A DNA stretch of 64,000 nucleotides from assembly GCA_008180335.1 (NCBI GenBank), contig VTEF01000002.1, forward strand, positions 635,648 to 699,647, written 5' to 3'. Every line of letters begins with the position of its first letter. Positions within the stretch are counted from its first letter, which is position 1. The stretch is from Priestia megaterium (GTDB lineage: Bacteria > Bacillota > Bacilli > Bacillales > Bacillaceae_H). Under the pieces are notes generated by a model. That model did not search any database. It was not told where the DNA came from and saw only the letters and a list, made by a program, of their open reading frames with translations. Shown here in pieces: positions 24,081 to 33,181 of this stretch. A program made the position numbers and the translations under genes.

Positions 24081-25331
24081 ATGACAAACAAGAAACCATT
24101 ACATACACCGTCTCGTACAATTATGACACCAGGGCCAGTTGAAGTCGATCCTCGTGTTCTTCGTGCACTTAGCACACCAATATTGGGACAATTTGATCCT
24201 GCTTTTACAGAGATGATGAATGAAACGATGGAAATGTTGCGCGAACTGTTTCAAACGAATAACAAATGGGCGTTTCCTATCGATGGAACTTCAAGAGCTG
24301 GAATTGAAGCTGTATTAGCGAGTGTAATTGAACCAGGTGATCGTGTATTTGTTCCGATTTTCGGCCGATTTGGCTACTTATTAACAGAGATTGCTCAAAG
24401 ATACGGAGCAGTTGTTCATAACATTGAATGCGAGTGGGGAGAAGTGTTTGACCCTGCTGAAGTCATTGCTGAAATGAAAAAAGTTCAGCCGAAAATTGTT
24501 GCGATTGTCCATGGTGAAACGTCAACAGGAAGAATACAGCCGTTAAAAGAAATTGGGGAAGCTTGCCGAAGTCAAGGTGCTTTGTTCATTGTAGATGCAG
24601 TGGCAACGATTGGTGGAACGGATGTGAAAGCAGATGAATGGAGCATTGATGCATTAATAGGCGGGACGCAAAAATGTTTATCTGTTCCATCTGGCATGGC
24701 ACCCATTACGTATAATGACCGAGTAGAACGTATTATTATCGAACGTAAAAAGATTGAAAGAGGAATTGCGACAAATGAGGATATGCAGGCAGTTCGAACA
24801 CGTCCGAATATTATTAGCAACTACTTTGATTTAAGCCAATTGCAAGATTACTGGAGTGAACGGCGCTTAAATCATCATACAGAAGCAACTTCTATGCTTT
24901 ATGCATTGCGTGAAGGGATAAGGTTAATTTTAGAAGAAGGATTAGAAGCTCGTTTTGCACGTCACCGTCTTCATGAAAAAGCACTTGTAGCTGGAATCAA
25001 AGCGATGGGATTAACTTTATTCGGGGATGAAAAATCAAAGCTTCCAACTGTTACATGCGTACAGATTCCTGAAAATGTTGATGGGGAATCAGTAAGAACT
25101 ATGCTGCTCAATCAGTTTGGGATTGAGATTGCCAGTTCATTTGGTCCGATGCACGGGAAAATATGGAGAATTGGCACGATGGGATATAGCTGCCGAAAAG
25201 ACAATGTGCTATTTACGCTTGCTGGATTAGAAGCGACGCTCATAAGACATAGCGTATCAGTTAAATCAGGCAACGCATTACAAGCAGCGCTTGATGTGTA
25301 TGAAAAAGAAGTAATCAAGATTGGAAATTAA
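24081..25331 (+). CDS. pucG: (S)-ureidoglycine-glyoxylate aminotransferase PucG
   Basis: A 416-residue PLP enzyme of the alanine-glyoxylate aminotransferase class V group. It shows the M-T-P-G-P-V-E-V-D-P-R-V opening, the G-T-S-R-A-G-I-E-A segment near residue 70, the H-G-E-T-S-T-G strand near 145, F-I-V-D-A-V-A-T-I-G-G, and PLP-binding Lys198 in G-T-Q-K-C-L-S. B. subtilis PucG moves the amino group of ureidoglycine to glyoxylate, yielding oxalurate and glycine. Placement 12 bases after the allantoate amidohydrolase fits this. RBS TTAGGAGGAT. Confidence 0.9.
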   Translation: MTNKKPLHTPSRTIMTPGPVEVDPRVLRALSTPILGQFDPAFTEMMNETMEMLRELFQTNNKWAFPIDGTSRAGIEAVLASVIEPGDRVFVPIFGRFGYLLTEIAQRYGAVVHNIECEWGEVFDPAEVIAEMKKVQPKIVAIVHGETSTGRIQPLKEIGEACRSQGALFIVDAVATIGGTDVKADEWSIDALIGGTQKCLSVPSGMAPITYNDRVERIIIERKKIERGIATNEDMQAVRTRPNIISNYFDLSQLQDYWSERRLNHHTEATSMLYALREGIRLILEEGLEARFARHRLHEKALVAGIKAMGLTLFGDEKSKLPTVTCVQIPENVDGESVRTMLLNQFGIEIASSFGPMHGKIWRIGTMGYSCRKDNVLFTLAGLEATLIRHSVSVKSGNALQAALDVYEKEVIKIGN

Positions 25332-25376
25332 TAAAGTACTTGCTAGTTGCCATAAATTAAACAAGGAGTGATTTCT

Positions 25377-26987
25377 ATGAATGAATATTTTTTAACAAAT
25401 CCTTATCCGTCACAACGTATGTGTACATTTGCTAAAAATGGCATGGTAGCAACGAGTCAACCTCTTGCTTCGCAAGCGGGACTTGATATTTTAAAAAAAG
25501 GCGGGAATGCAATTGATGCAGCCATTGCAACCGCTGCTTGTTTAACAGTAGTTGAGCCGACATCTAACGGTATTGGCGGAGATGCATTTGCACTCGTTTG
25601 GGTTAATAATGAACTCTACGGTTTAAACGCAAGCGGGCAAGCTCCAGCTTCTTTATCGATCGATGCACTAAACAAAAAAGGAATAACCGAAATGCCTGCA
25701 CATGGATTCACTCCTGTTACAGTGCCTGGTGCTCCTAGTGCCTGGGTGGCGTTATCGAAACGCTTTGGCCGATTGCCACTCAAAGAAGTTTTAGAACCAG
25801 CCATTTCATATGCACAAGAGGGATATCCAGTTTCACCTGTTTTAGGTTACAATTGGAATGTGGCATATGAGAAATTTAGCGGCTGTTTAAAAGGAGAAGA
25901 GTTTGCAAGCTGGTTTGAAACATTTGGAATTGACGGGCGGTCACCAAAAATCGGTGACGTATGGTCGTCAGCAGACCATGCAGCAACGCTCCTTGAGATT
26001 GCAGAAACAGAAGGCGGATCATTTTATCGAGGGGCTATTGCAGATAAGATTGATGCATTTTCAAAAAAATACGGCGGTTTTATCCGAAAAAAAGATTTAG
26101 CCTCCTATACTCCTGAGTGGGTACAGCCGATTTCTGTCTCTTATCGGGGGTATGATGTGTGGGAAATTCCGCCGAATGGCCAGGGGCTCGTTGCGCTGCT
26201 TGCATTAAATACGCTGAAAGGGTTTTCGTTTGATGCCAAAGATTCAGTTGATACATATCACAAACAAATCGAAGCAATGAAGTTAGCATTTGCAGATGGG
26301 CAAAAATTTATTACAGATTCGAGAAAAATGAGCATCTCAGTGAAAGATGTATTAAATGATGCCTATGCAGCAAAGCGCCGAGCACTAATTGGTGAAAAAG
26401 CAATTGTACCAAAAGCAGGTCAGCCAGCTCATAGCGGGACTGTTTATTTGGCAACGGCTGACAGTGAAGGCAACATGGTATCATTTATTCAAAGTAACTA
26501 CACGGGATTTGGTTCAGGTCTGGTTGTTCCGGGAACAGGTATTGCACTGCAAAACCGCGGCCATAATTTCTCATTAGATCCAACGCACGATAACCGACTA
26601 GAGCCGGGTAAAAAAACATACCATACGATTATCCCGGGATTTTTGACAAAAGGAGATCAACCAGTCGGGCCTTTCGGTGTCATGGGAGCCTTTATGCAGC
26701 CTCAAGGCCATGTGCAAGTCATTATGAATATGATTGATTTTAATTTAAACCCGCAATCAGCATTAGATGCCCCAAGGTGGCAATGGATTAATGAAAAAAC
26801 GGTGTTAGTAGAAAAGGAAATGCCGTCTCATATTGTTGAAGCCCTAGAGAGAAAAGGCCATGATGTAAAAGTGGCAACGAGTCGCCATTCTTTTGGCAGG
26901 GGGCAAATTATTCGTCGAGATGAAAAAACAGGTGTACTATATGGCGGGACAGAGTCACGTACAGATGGTGCTGTATCTGCTTATTAG
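25377..26987 (+). CDS. ywrD: Gamma-glutamyltransferase family protein (YwrD-like)
   Basis: A 536-residue Ntn-hydrolase precursor without a signal peptide. The autocatalytic site is H-S-G-T with Thr355 as the future N-terminal nucleophile, followed by the small-subunit N-Y-T-G-F-G-S-G and N-R-G-H-N-F-S-L-D motifs. The large subunit begins with V-A-T-S-Q-P-L-A-S-Q-A-G and G-G-N-A-I-D-A-A-I-A. The absence of a secretion signal and the neighbouring pair of CHR transporters match B. subtilis YwrD rather than secreted Ggt. Substrate unknown; in this operon it might act on a gamma-glutamyl or acyl derivative linked to ureide breakdown (inference). ATG at 25377 with AAGGAGTG. Confidence 0.85.
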   Translation: MNEYFLTNPYPSQRMCTFAKNGMVATSQPLASQAGLDILKKGGNAIDAAIATAACLTVVEPTSNGIGGDAFALVWVNNELYGLNASGQAPASLSIDALNKKGITEMPAHGFTPVTVPGAPSAWVALSKRFGRLPLKEVLEPAISYAQEGYPVSPVLGYNWNVAYEKFSGCLKGEEFASWFETFGIDGRSPKIGDVWSSADHAATLLEIAETEGGSFYRGAIADKIDAFSKKYGGFIRKKDLASYTPEWVQPISVSYRGYDVWEIPPNGQGLVALLALNTLKGFSFDAKDSVDTYHKQIEAMKLAFADGQKFITDSRKMSISVKDVLNDAYAAKRRALIGEKAIVPKAGQPAHSGTVYLATADSEGNMVSFIQSNYTGFGSGLVVPGTGIALQNRGHNFSLDPTHDNRLEPGKKTYHTIIPGFLTKGDQPVGPFGVMGAFMQPQGHVQVIMNMIDFNLNPQSALDAPRWQWINEKTVLVEKEMPSHIVEALERKGHDVKVATSRHSFGRGQIIRRDEKTGVLYGGTESRTDGAVSAY

Positions 26988-27011
26988 GCACCAGAGAAAG
27001 GAGCGCAGAAA

Positions 27012-27590
27012 ATGCGGCAAGTGGATATCTTTTTAGCGTTTTTTCGCTCAGGAATGCTTGGATATGGAGGAGGACCATCATCTATCCCGCTTGTTAAAAA
27101 AGAAGTGGTAGACACTTATAAGTGGATGGATAGTGATGAATTTGGTGATTTATTAGCTATTGCTAACACATTACCTGGCCCGATTGCAACGAAATTAGCA
27201 GGGTATATAGGCTACCGGGTTGGCGGAATAATTGGCATGTTAAATGCACTTTTTGCAGCAGTAGCACCGACTGTATTGTTGATGATTCTTTTATTAACAA
27301 CCCTTACACAATTTAAAGATCAGCCGTGGGTAATGGGCATGACAAAAGCAGTAGTGCCGGTTGTAGGTGTTATGCTAGCTGTAATGACGTGGGACTTTTT
27401 TAAAAAGTCAACGAGCGGATTAGGCTGGACTTCTGCAGTTATAGTAGTCATTGTTAGTTTGCTGCTAATGGAATGGCTGCATATTCATCCTGCTATTATT
27501 ATTGTGATATTAATGGCATCTGCTTGGATTCCATTGAAAAAGCGCGGCAAGCAAAAAGACACACATGAGCAAAAGAGAGAATCCGTATGA
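27012..27590 (+). CDS. Short CHR-family transporter, first of a pair (YwrB/YwrA-like)
   Basis: A 192-residue membrane protein with about six segments forming one CHR domain: F-x-S-G-M-L-G-Y-G-G-G-P-S-S-I-P-L-V start, E-F-G-D-L-L-A-I-A-N-T-L-P-G-P-I-A-T-K motif near residues 43-61, and hydrophobic helices to a basic tail. Single-domain CHR proteins work as heterodimers. Some export chromate, but natural anions for most members are unknown. It overlaps the second CHR gene by 4 bases (ATGA), and follows the YwrD-like gene by 24, as in the B. subtilis ywr cluster. RBS AAAGGAGCG. Confidence 0.88.
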   Translation: MRQVDIFLAFFRSGMLGYGGGPSSIPLVKKEVVDTYKWMDSDEFGDLLAIANTLPGPIATKLAGYIGYRVGGIIGMLNALFAAVAPTVLLMILLLTTLTQFKDQPWVMGMTKAVVPVVGVMLAVMTWDFFKKSTSGLGWTSAVIVVIVSLLLMEWLHIHPAIIIVILMASAWIPLKKRGKQKDTHEQKRESV

Positions 27591-28117
27591 TTTATTTACA
27601 ATTATTTATGGCATTTTTTGTTTCAAACATTCTCGGATATGGTGGCGGCCCAGCATCAATTCCGCTTATTCAAAAAGAAGTAGTAGAGCGCTATGAGTGG
27701 CTTACTGTGAAAGAATTCAGTGAAATGTTAGCCATTGGAAATACATTGCCTGGCCCGATTGCAACAAAAATGGCAGGGTTTATCGGGTATCAAGAAGCAG
27801 GGATTTTAGGAGCTGCTGTTGCCTTATTTGCGACAATTGCCCCTTCTGTTATACTCCTTGTTATTTTGCTTCGGATATTATATAAATATAAAGATTCGCC
27901 GAATGTGAAAAAAATGACAAATTTTATTCGACCAGTAATTGCTGTGTTGCTTGGGGTAATGGCCTATGAATTTTTCGCAAACTCCTACATTGACTCTGGG
28001 ATGTGGCAAACGCTCTTTTTAATAGCCGCAAGTTTCATACTCATGGAGAAATTACGCGTTCATCCAGCATTCGTCATTGTAGGAGCACTTGCATACGGAG
28101 CAATCTTTTTAGCATAG
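27587..28117 (+). CDS. Short CHR-family transporter, second of a pair
   Basis: A 176-residue CHR domain protein, closely similar to the preceding one (N-I-L-G-Y-G-G-G-P-A-S-I-P-L-I start; N-T-L-P-G-P-I-A-T-K-M-A-G motif near 56-68), probably from an old duplication. The two partners should have opposite membrane topology and together form the transporter. The 4-base overlap implies translational coupling and equal production. It ends the ureide operon, followed by a terminator at 28119-28148. Confidence 0.88.
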   Translation: MIYLQLFMAFFVSNILGYGGGPASIPLIQKEVVERYEWLTVKEFSEMLAIGNTLPGPIATKMAGFIGYQEAGILGAAVALFATIAPSVILLVILLRILYKYKDSPNVKKMTNFIRPVIAVLLGVMAYEFFANSYIDSGMWQTLFLIAASFILMEKLRVHPAFVIVGALAYGAIFLA

Positions 28118-28118
28118 T

Positions 28119-28148
28119 GAAAAACCTTCATGATGATGAAGGTTTTTC
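28119..28148 (+). terminator. Terminator of the ureide operon
   Basis: GAAAAACCTTCAT/ATGAAGGTTTTTC hairpin. Confidence 0.85.
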
Positions 28149-28179
28149 GTTCTTAAATCAACTAAAGGAGGCGTATGAA

Positions 28180-28629
28180 ATGCTTCGAAAAGCGACTTAT
28201 ACAGATATACAGGCATTAGTTCGTTTACGATTATTGTTGTTGGAAGAAACAGGTGAGAGTGAGAGGGATGACCAAGCTCTTCAACAAGCAACTGAACAGT
28301 ATATGAGCACTGAAATGAGAAAAGATCGCTTTTACGCAATGGTGATTGAAGAAGCAGGGGAAATTGTTTCAGTGGGAAGTGTTGTTTTATTCGAGAGGCC
28401 TCCATACCCTAGTAACTTATTGGGAAAAGAAGCATATATTTTAAATATGTATACACTGCCTTCTTTTCGAAATAAAGGATATGCCACAAAAATTTTGGAT
28501 AAATTAATAAAAGAATGTAAACACAAAGACGTAAAGAGAATATGGTTACATGCTTCAGAAGCAGGAAAAAATATGTATCGAACAAGTGGCTTTAAAGAAA
28601 AAAAGAGTGAAATGGAATATCTTTTTTAA
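28180..28629 (+). CDS. GNAT family N-acetyltransferase
   Basis: A 149-residue single GNAT domain. Motif A is near residues 91-103 (Y-T-L-P-S-F-R-N-K-G-Y-A-T), with the acetyl-CoA pyrophosphate loop R-N-K-G-Y-A, and L-H-A-S-E-A-G-K-N-M-Y-R-T-S-G-F near 124-139 is the C-terminal block. Substrate unknown. AAAGGAGGCG lies upstream, and ATG at 28180 is the in-frame start; ATG at 28175 is out of frame. It is separate from the ureide operon and ends before the T-box region. Confidence 0.85.
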   Translation: MLRKATYTDIQALVRLRLLLLEETGESERDDQALQQATEQYMSTEMRKDRFYAMVIEEAGEIVSVGSVVLFERPPYPSNLLGKEAYILNMYTLPSFRNKGYATKILDKLIKECKHKDVKRIWLHASEAGKNMYRTSGFKEKKSEMEYLF

Positions 28630-28737
28630 GATTTTTTATCATTTCTGAAAGCTATTTCAATGTTGATATAATAGCGTTTATTCTATATTTTGGAAAAGTT
28701 TTTGGCGGATTAACTTAAAAAACTTTTAAAAAAAGTA

Positions 28738-28766
28738 TTGACGGTAGCCCAAAAACCATTCATAAT
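28738..28766 (+). promoter_or_regulatory. Sigma-A promoter of the T-box leader
   Basis: TTGACG (28738-28743), 17 bases, CATAAT (28761-28766). It sits just before the first T-box and the only aro operon promoter I can see here. Confidence 0.7.
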
Positions 28767-28774
28767 ACAAATCA

Positions 28775-29094
28775 ACATCACACAACATCAAATTGAGAAG
28801 CGAAAACAATTAAGTTTTAGCTGAACAATTTACACACACATACATAGTGAATATTGAGCGTTGATAGGAGCATTAGTAGAAGAGATTTCCCTGTATCAGA
28901 GAGCTGACGGTTGGTGCGAGTCAGAACAAAGATCCTTCGAAGTACATTCCTTGAGCATCTTTTCTGAGTAGGAAAAGACGGCATAGCCGTTATGTTAATG
29001 AAGAGGCAAGCATATGCTTGCAACTAGGGTGGTACCGCGAATAACTCGTCCCTACTAATCTCGAGATAGTCTTGAGATTAGTAGGGACTTTTTG
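28775..29094 (+). ncRNA. T-box leader 1 (UAC/Tyr specifier), first of a tandem pair
   Basis: Stem I elements (AGTAGA, then GAGAGCTGACGGTTGGTGCGA) lead to the specifier loop C-GAA-G-TAC-A with TAC at 28943-28945, the Tyr codon. The T-box bulge AGGGTGGTACCGCGA is at 29026-29040. A 15-bp terminator stem (29048-29062 with 29074-29088) and T run end it, and its 5' arm can pair with the T-box region as antiterminator. Uncharged tRNA-Tyr should permit read-through. Confidence 0.92.
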
Positions 29095-29129
29095 TATTTG
29101 CAGTACGGCATAATTAAATAATAAAACAA

Positions 29130-29361
29130 GCGATGAAAAGGGCACAGTAACAAAGACCTCCCTGTATCAGAGAGCTGACGGTTGGTGCGAGTCAGAACAA
29201 AGGAATTTGTGAATTACATTCTTGGAGCTTACTTTTGACGCATAAGGCGGCAAAAGCGGCAAATAAGCCGTTATCTCAATGAAGAGGCAAGCATATGCTT
29301 GCAATTAGGGTGGTACCGCGATCAATTCGTCCCTACTGACACAATCAGTAGGGACTTTTTG
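29130..29361 (+). ncRNA. T-box leader 2 (UAC/Tyr specifier), second of a tandem pair
   Basis: Stem I is almost identical to leader 1 over about 45 bases. Specifier TAC at 29215-29217, T-box AGGGTGGTACCGCGA at 29307-29321, terminator GTCCCTACTGA/TCAGTAGGGAC (29329-29355) with T run, 59 bases before the DAHP synthase start. Two terminators in series require two tRNA-binding events. Confidence 0.93.
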
Positions 29362-29419
29362 TATATTCCGCGTTGGCGGGGGCTAAAAAATCATACGAAA
29401 TCTAGGGAGGATTTTTACA

Positions 29420-30493
29420 ATGACAAAAACTTTAGAGCAATTACGTGAACAAATCGACCAATTAAATTTCGAAATTTTAGAATTATTAAACAAACGCGGT
29501 GAGGTTACAAAAGAAATTGGCGAATTAAAAACTGCACAAGGTGTTAAACGCTTTGATCCAGTTCGTGAGCGTCAATCGCTTGATCATATTTTAGCAAACC
29601 ATAATGGTCCATTTGAACCATCAACGATTCAGCATATTTTCAAAGAAATCTTCAAAGCAAGCTTAGAGCTTCAAGAAGATGATCACCGTAAAGCATTACT
29701 TGTATCTCGTAAAAAGAAATCGGATGACACAATCGTTGATATAAACGGCACAAAAGTTGGAGACGGCAACTTACAGTTTGTCATGGGACCATGTGCAGTT
29801 GAAAGCTACGAGCAAGTGAAGCAAGTAGGATTAGCATTAAAAGAACAAGGCATTACGTTAATGCGTGGAGGAGCATTCAAGCCTCGTACATCGCCTTACG
29901 ATTTCCAAGGACTTGGAGTAGAAGGATTGCAAATTTTACGCCAAGTGGGTGACGAGCTCGGATTATCAGTTATTAGTGAAATCGTATCGCCGCAAGATAT
30001 TGAAACAGCACTTGATTATGTGGATGTGATTCAAATTGGTGCACGTAATATGCAGAACTTTGAATTATTAAAAGCAGCAGGTTCTGTGGATAAGCCAATT
30101 TTATTAAAACGTGGCTTAGCAGCAACGCTTGAAGAATTCATTAACGCAGCAGAATACATTATGTCTCGCGGAAACGGAAACATTATTCTTTGCGAACGCG
30201 GTATCCGCACATACGAGCGTGCAACACGTAATACATTAGATATTTCCGCTGTTCCAATTTTAAAGAAAGAAACACATTTACCAGTTGTTGTTGACGTAAC
30301 GCACTCAACAGGGCGCAAAGACTTGTTATTACCTTGTGCGAAAGCGGCAATTGCAATTGGTGCAGATGCAGTCATGGCTGAGGTTCACCCAGATCCAGCA
30401 GTAGCATTATCGGATTCGGCACAACAAATGGATATTCCGCAATTCCATAAATTCATGGAAGAATTAAAAGGTGCAGCTGTTAAATTATCATAA
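29420..30493 (+). CDS. aroA(G): Chorismate mutase / DAHP synthase fusion
   Basis: A 357-residue enzyme for the first step of the shikimate pathway. Residues 1-85 form an AroQ-type chorismate mutase (L-R-x-Q-I-D-Q-L-N start, with R-G-E-V-T-K-E-I-G and the E-I-F-K-A-S end), which in Bacillus acts as a feedback sensor for chorismate and prephenate. Residues 105-355 form the DAHP synthase barrel with [28 protein letters not shown], the V-D-V-T-H-S-T-G-R metal/phosphate motif, and H-P-D-P near the end. It condenses phosphoenolpyruvate with erythrose 4-phosphate. Two T-boxes control it. RBS TAGGGAGGAT. Confidence 0.95.
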   Translation: MTKTLEQLREQIDQLNFEILELLNKRGEVTKEIGELKTAQGVKRFDPVRERQSLDHILANHNGPFEPSTIQHIFKEIFKASLELQEDDHRKALLVSRKKKSDDTIVDINGTKVGDGNLQFVMGPCAVESYEQVKQVGLALKEQGITLMRGGAFKPRTSPYDFQGLGVEGLQILRQVGDELGLSVISEIVSPQDIETALDYVDVIQIGARNMQNFELLKAAGSVDKPILLKRGLAATLEEFINAAEYIMSRGNGNIILCERGIRTYERATRNTLDISAVPILKKETHLPVVVDVTHSTGRKDLLLPCAKAAIAIGADAVMAEVHPDPAVALSDSAQQMDIPQFHKFMEELKGAAVKLS

Positions 30494-30504
30494 TAATAAA
30501 ATAT

Positions 30505-30730
30505 TGATGCAATGATAGGGTCCTAGTAGCGAACATCTCCCTGTATCAGAGAGCTGGTGGTTGGTGAAAATCAGTACAAAGATGCAAGCGAATTACATTC
30601 CTTGAGCACTCTTTTATAGAGCGGTCATTTGATCGTTAACAAATCAAGGTGGTAAACAAGTTTGTTTGCAACTAGGGTGGTATCGCGAGAAAAACTCGTC
30701 CCTATATAAGCAGGGACGAGTTTTTTTATA
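30505..30730 (+). ncRNA. T-box leader 3 (UAC/Tyr specifier) upstream of the ABM-aroC-tyrA-aroA genes
   Basis: Same Stem I design (GAGAGCTGGTGGTTGGTGAAA), specifier loop GAAT-TAC-A with TAC at 30594-30596, T-box AGGGTGGTATCGCGA at 30674-30688, and terminator AACTCGTCCCT/AGGGACGAGTT (30693-30722) with eight T. It starts immediately after the DAHP synthase gene, and no separate promoter is evident, so read-through from upstream would face this third checkpoint. Confidence 0.92.
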
Positions 30731-30757
30731 TCATAATAAAAGAAAAGGATGACTTTC

Positions 30758-31066
30758 ATGATTTTAGAAGCAGCATTTCTTTATGTAAAAAAGGGAATGG
30801 AGAAGGCATTTGAAGCACGTTTTGCTGAAGCCTCTGAGATTATTGCATCGATGAATGGGTATATTCATCACGAACTTCAAAAGTGTATCGAGCAACAAAA
30901 TAAATATTTACTACTTGTACAATGGAAAACAATCGAAGACCACACAATTGGATTTCGGGGTTCAAAAGAGTATCTGCAGTGGAAAGAGAAGCTGCATCAT
31001 TTTTATGAGCCTTTTCCAATCGTGGAACATTTTGAAAAGATTGAGTTTTCGAAAAAGAAAGGATGA
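30758..31066 (+). CDS. ABM-fold protein inside the aromatic operon
   Basis: A 102-residue single ABM-fold protein: [12 protein letters not shown] strand, long first helix ([11 protein letters not shown]), H-E-L-Q-K-C strand, the conserved L-L-L-V-Q-W strand near residues 50-55, and the helix [10 protein letters not shown]. It is a likely small oxygenase or dimeric ligand-binding protein; no substrate is known. It lies between a Tyr-type T-box and aroC, whose upstream ATG overlaps its stop codon, so it is produced under tyrosine limitation. ATG at 30758 fits the AAAAGGATG site better than ATG at 30749. Confidence 0.75.
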   Translation: MILEAAFLYVKKGMEKAFEARFAEASEIIASMNGYIHHELQKCIEQQNKYLLLVQWKTIEDHTIGFRGSKEYLQWKEKLHHFYEPFPIVEHFEKIEFSKKKG

Positions 31067-31071
31067 CTAAG

Positions 31072-32238
31072 ATGAGATACTTAACAGCAGGAGAATCACA
31101 TGGGCCGCAATTAACCGCGATTGTTGAAGGTGTACCAGCGGGACTCGCATTAACAGCAGAAGATATTAATGAAGATTTAGCGAGAAGGCAAAAAGGACAT
31201 GGGCGTGGCCGGCGCATGCAAATCGAAACAGATCGTGTACAAATTATGAGCGGCGTCCGCCATGGCCTCACACTAGGTTCTCCTATTGCGTTAGTTGTTG
31301 AAAACAAAGACTTTACCCATTGGAGAAACATTATGGGAGCAGATCCGGTCGATGAAGGAGAAGAAATAAAACGTCAAATTACAAAACCAAGACCAGGCCA
31401 TGCAGATTTAAATGGTGCCATTAAATATGGACATCGCGACATGCGTAATGTATTAGAACGTTCATCTGCTCGCGAAACAACTGTGCGGGTAGCAACTGGA
31501 GCGGTAGCTAAACAAGTATTAAAAGCAGCAGGCGTTAATATTGCTTGTCATGTACTTGAAATTGGTGGTGTAAAAGCAGAAAACACGGACTATAGCTCAT
31601 TAACGCAACTTCAAGAAAAGACAGAAGCATCGCCTGTTCGCTGTGCAGATGAAGCAGCCGCTCAAAAAATGATGCAAGCAATTGATGATGCCAAAGAAAA
31701 CGGTGATAGCATTGGCGGGGTTGTAGAAGTAATTGTAGAAGGGATGCCGACAGCCGTTGGAAGTTATGTTCATTACGACCGTAAGCTAGACGCTAAGTTA
31801 GCAGCAGCGATTATGAGTATTAATGCGTTTAAAGGTGTTGAAATCGGGATTGGCTTTGAAGCCGCACGCAAGCCAGGCAGTGAAGTGCACGATGAAATTT
31901 TATGGGATGAAGAAAATGGATATACACGCAAGACAAATAACGCAGGCGGATTAGAAGGCGGAATGACAACAGGCATGCCGATCATTGTACGCGGTGTGAT
32001 GAAGCCGATTCCGACATTGTATAAGCCGCTTCAAAGTGTTGATATTGAAACGAAAGAACCGTTTGCAGCAAGCATTGAGCGTTCTGACAGTTGTGCAGTT
32101 CCAGCTGCGGCAGTTGTTGCAGAATCAGTAATTGCATGGGAGTTAGCGAATGCAATTATTGAGCAGTTTGGGGAAGATCGAATTGATTTAATTCAAGAAA
32201 ATGTGAACAAGCATCGAATGTACACAAATCAATTTTAA
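31072..32238 (+). CDS. aroC: Chorismate synthase
   Basis: A 388-residue enzyme that converts EPSP to chorismate with reduced FMN. The opening [13 protein letters not shown] is the type-1 signature, with G-H-G-R-G-R-R-M near 42-49, R-P-G-H-A-D-L-N-G near 107, R-S-S-A-R-E-T near 125, and D-S-C-A-V-P-A-A near 336. In B. subtilis it is called aroF. I chose ATG at 31072, which matches the family N-terminus and has AGAAAGGA; an ATG at 31063 overlaps the previous stop. It is coupled to the ABM gene and followed by tyrA after 20 bases. Confidence 0.95.
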   Translation: MRYLTAGESHGPQLTAIVEGVPAGLALTAEDINEDLARRQKGHGRGRRMQIETDRVQIMSGVRHGLTLGSPIALVVENKDFTHWRNIMGADPVDEGEEIKRQITKPRPGHADLNGAIKYGHRDMRNVLERSSARETTVRVATGAVAKQVLKAAGVNIACHVLEIGGVKAENTDYSSLTQLQEKTEASPVRCADEAAAQKMMQAIDDAKENGDSIGGVVEVIVEGMPTAVGSYVHYDRKLDAKLAAAIMSINAFKGVEIGIGFEAARKPGSEVHDEILWDEENGYTRKTNNAGGLEGGMTTGMPIIVRGVMKPIPTLYKPLQSVDIETKEPFAASIERSDSCAVPAAAVVAESVIAWELANAIIEQFGEDRIDLIQENVNKHRMYTNQF

Positions 32239-32258
32239 TGAATGAAGGAGAATGAAAG

Positions 32259-33116
32259 GTGAAACAACGTGTATTACTAGTTGGAGTTGGACTTATTGGA
32301 GGATCGATAGCGCTTTCAATGAAACAGCATGAATGGCTGGAAGTAGTTGGAACTGATTTAAATTTACATGAACTTAAAAAAGCAAAGCAGCTTCATATCA
32401 TTGATGAAATTGCAACAAATATCGAATTAGAGGCAGCGCGTGCTGATTACATTGTGCTAGCAACTCCCGTTGAACAAACGACAAAGTGGATACACACCCT
32501 TTCTGCATGGAGATTAAAGCCAACTGTTCTTATTACCGATGTTGGCAGTACAAAAGGCGGGATTATGAAAGCAGCGGAGGCACTTCGAGAGAAAAACGCA
32601 ACATTTATCGGAGGGCATCCGATGGCTGGCTCGCATAAAAGTGGTGTAGGAAATGCACGAGCGGATTTATTTTGTGAAGCGCGCTATATGTTAACGCCTT
32701 TTGAAGATGAAAAGCAAGAAAAAATAGATGCGCTTATGCATTTGCTTGCACCGACAAACGCTCAATTTGTGCCAATTGATGCATGTACTCATGATCAAAT
32801 TACAGGCGTGGTAAGTCACTTACCTCATGTCATTGCCACTAGCCTTGTAAGGCAAGTAAAAGGATATTCACTGACAAATGAGCTCATCACAGAAATAGCA
32901 GCAGGCGGTTTTCGAGATATTACGCGAATTGCGTCAAGCAGTCCGTATATGTGGCGAGATATTTTAAAACAAAACCGCAACACATTGCTTACGCTGCTTG
33001 ATGATTGGATGAAAGAGATGGAGCAAGTGAAGCAGCTTCTTGAAAAAGGAGATGGTCATGAACTGTTCAATTATTTTTCAGATGCAAAAGAGTTTCGTGA
33101 TTCACTTCACGCTTAA
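32259..33116 (+). CDS. tyrA: Prephenate dehydrogenase without ACT domain
   Basis: A 285-residue NAD-dependent enzyme of tyrosine synthesis. The Rossmann motif V-G-V-G-L-I-G-G-S-I-A is at residues 8-18. L-A-T-P-V-E-Q-T near 67-74 and V-G-S-T-K-G near 90-95 contact cofactor. The prephenate-binding part has G-G-H-P-M-A-G-S near 119-126, S-H-L-P-H near 188-192 and F-R-D-I-T-R near 221. B. subtilis TyrA is about 370 residues with a C-terminal ACT feedback domain; this one stops after the dehydrogenase part. Control of tyrosine supply may therefore rest on the T-boxes. GTG start with GAAGGAG. Confidence 0.9.
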   Translation: MKQRVLLVGVGLIGGSIALSMKQHEWLEVVGTDLNLHELKKAKQLHIIDEIATNIELEAARADYIVLATPVEQTTKWIHTLSAWRLKPTVLITDVGSTKGGIMKAAEALREKNATFIGGHPMAGSHKSGVGNARADLFCEARYMLTPFEDEKQEKIDALMHLLAPTNAQFVPIDACTHDQITGVVSHLPHVIATSLVRQVKGYSLTNELITEIAAGGFRDITRIASSSPYMWRDILKQNRNTLLTLLDDWMKEMEQVKQLLEKGDGHELFNYFSDAKEFRDSLHA

Positions 33117-33181
33117 AACAAAACTTTCATTAGCAGAGGCTTACTGCCCGTTGAATCAGGATAAATGAAGGAGAGAAAAAA

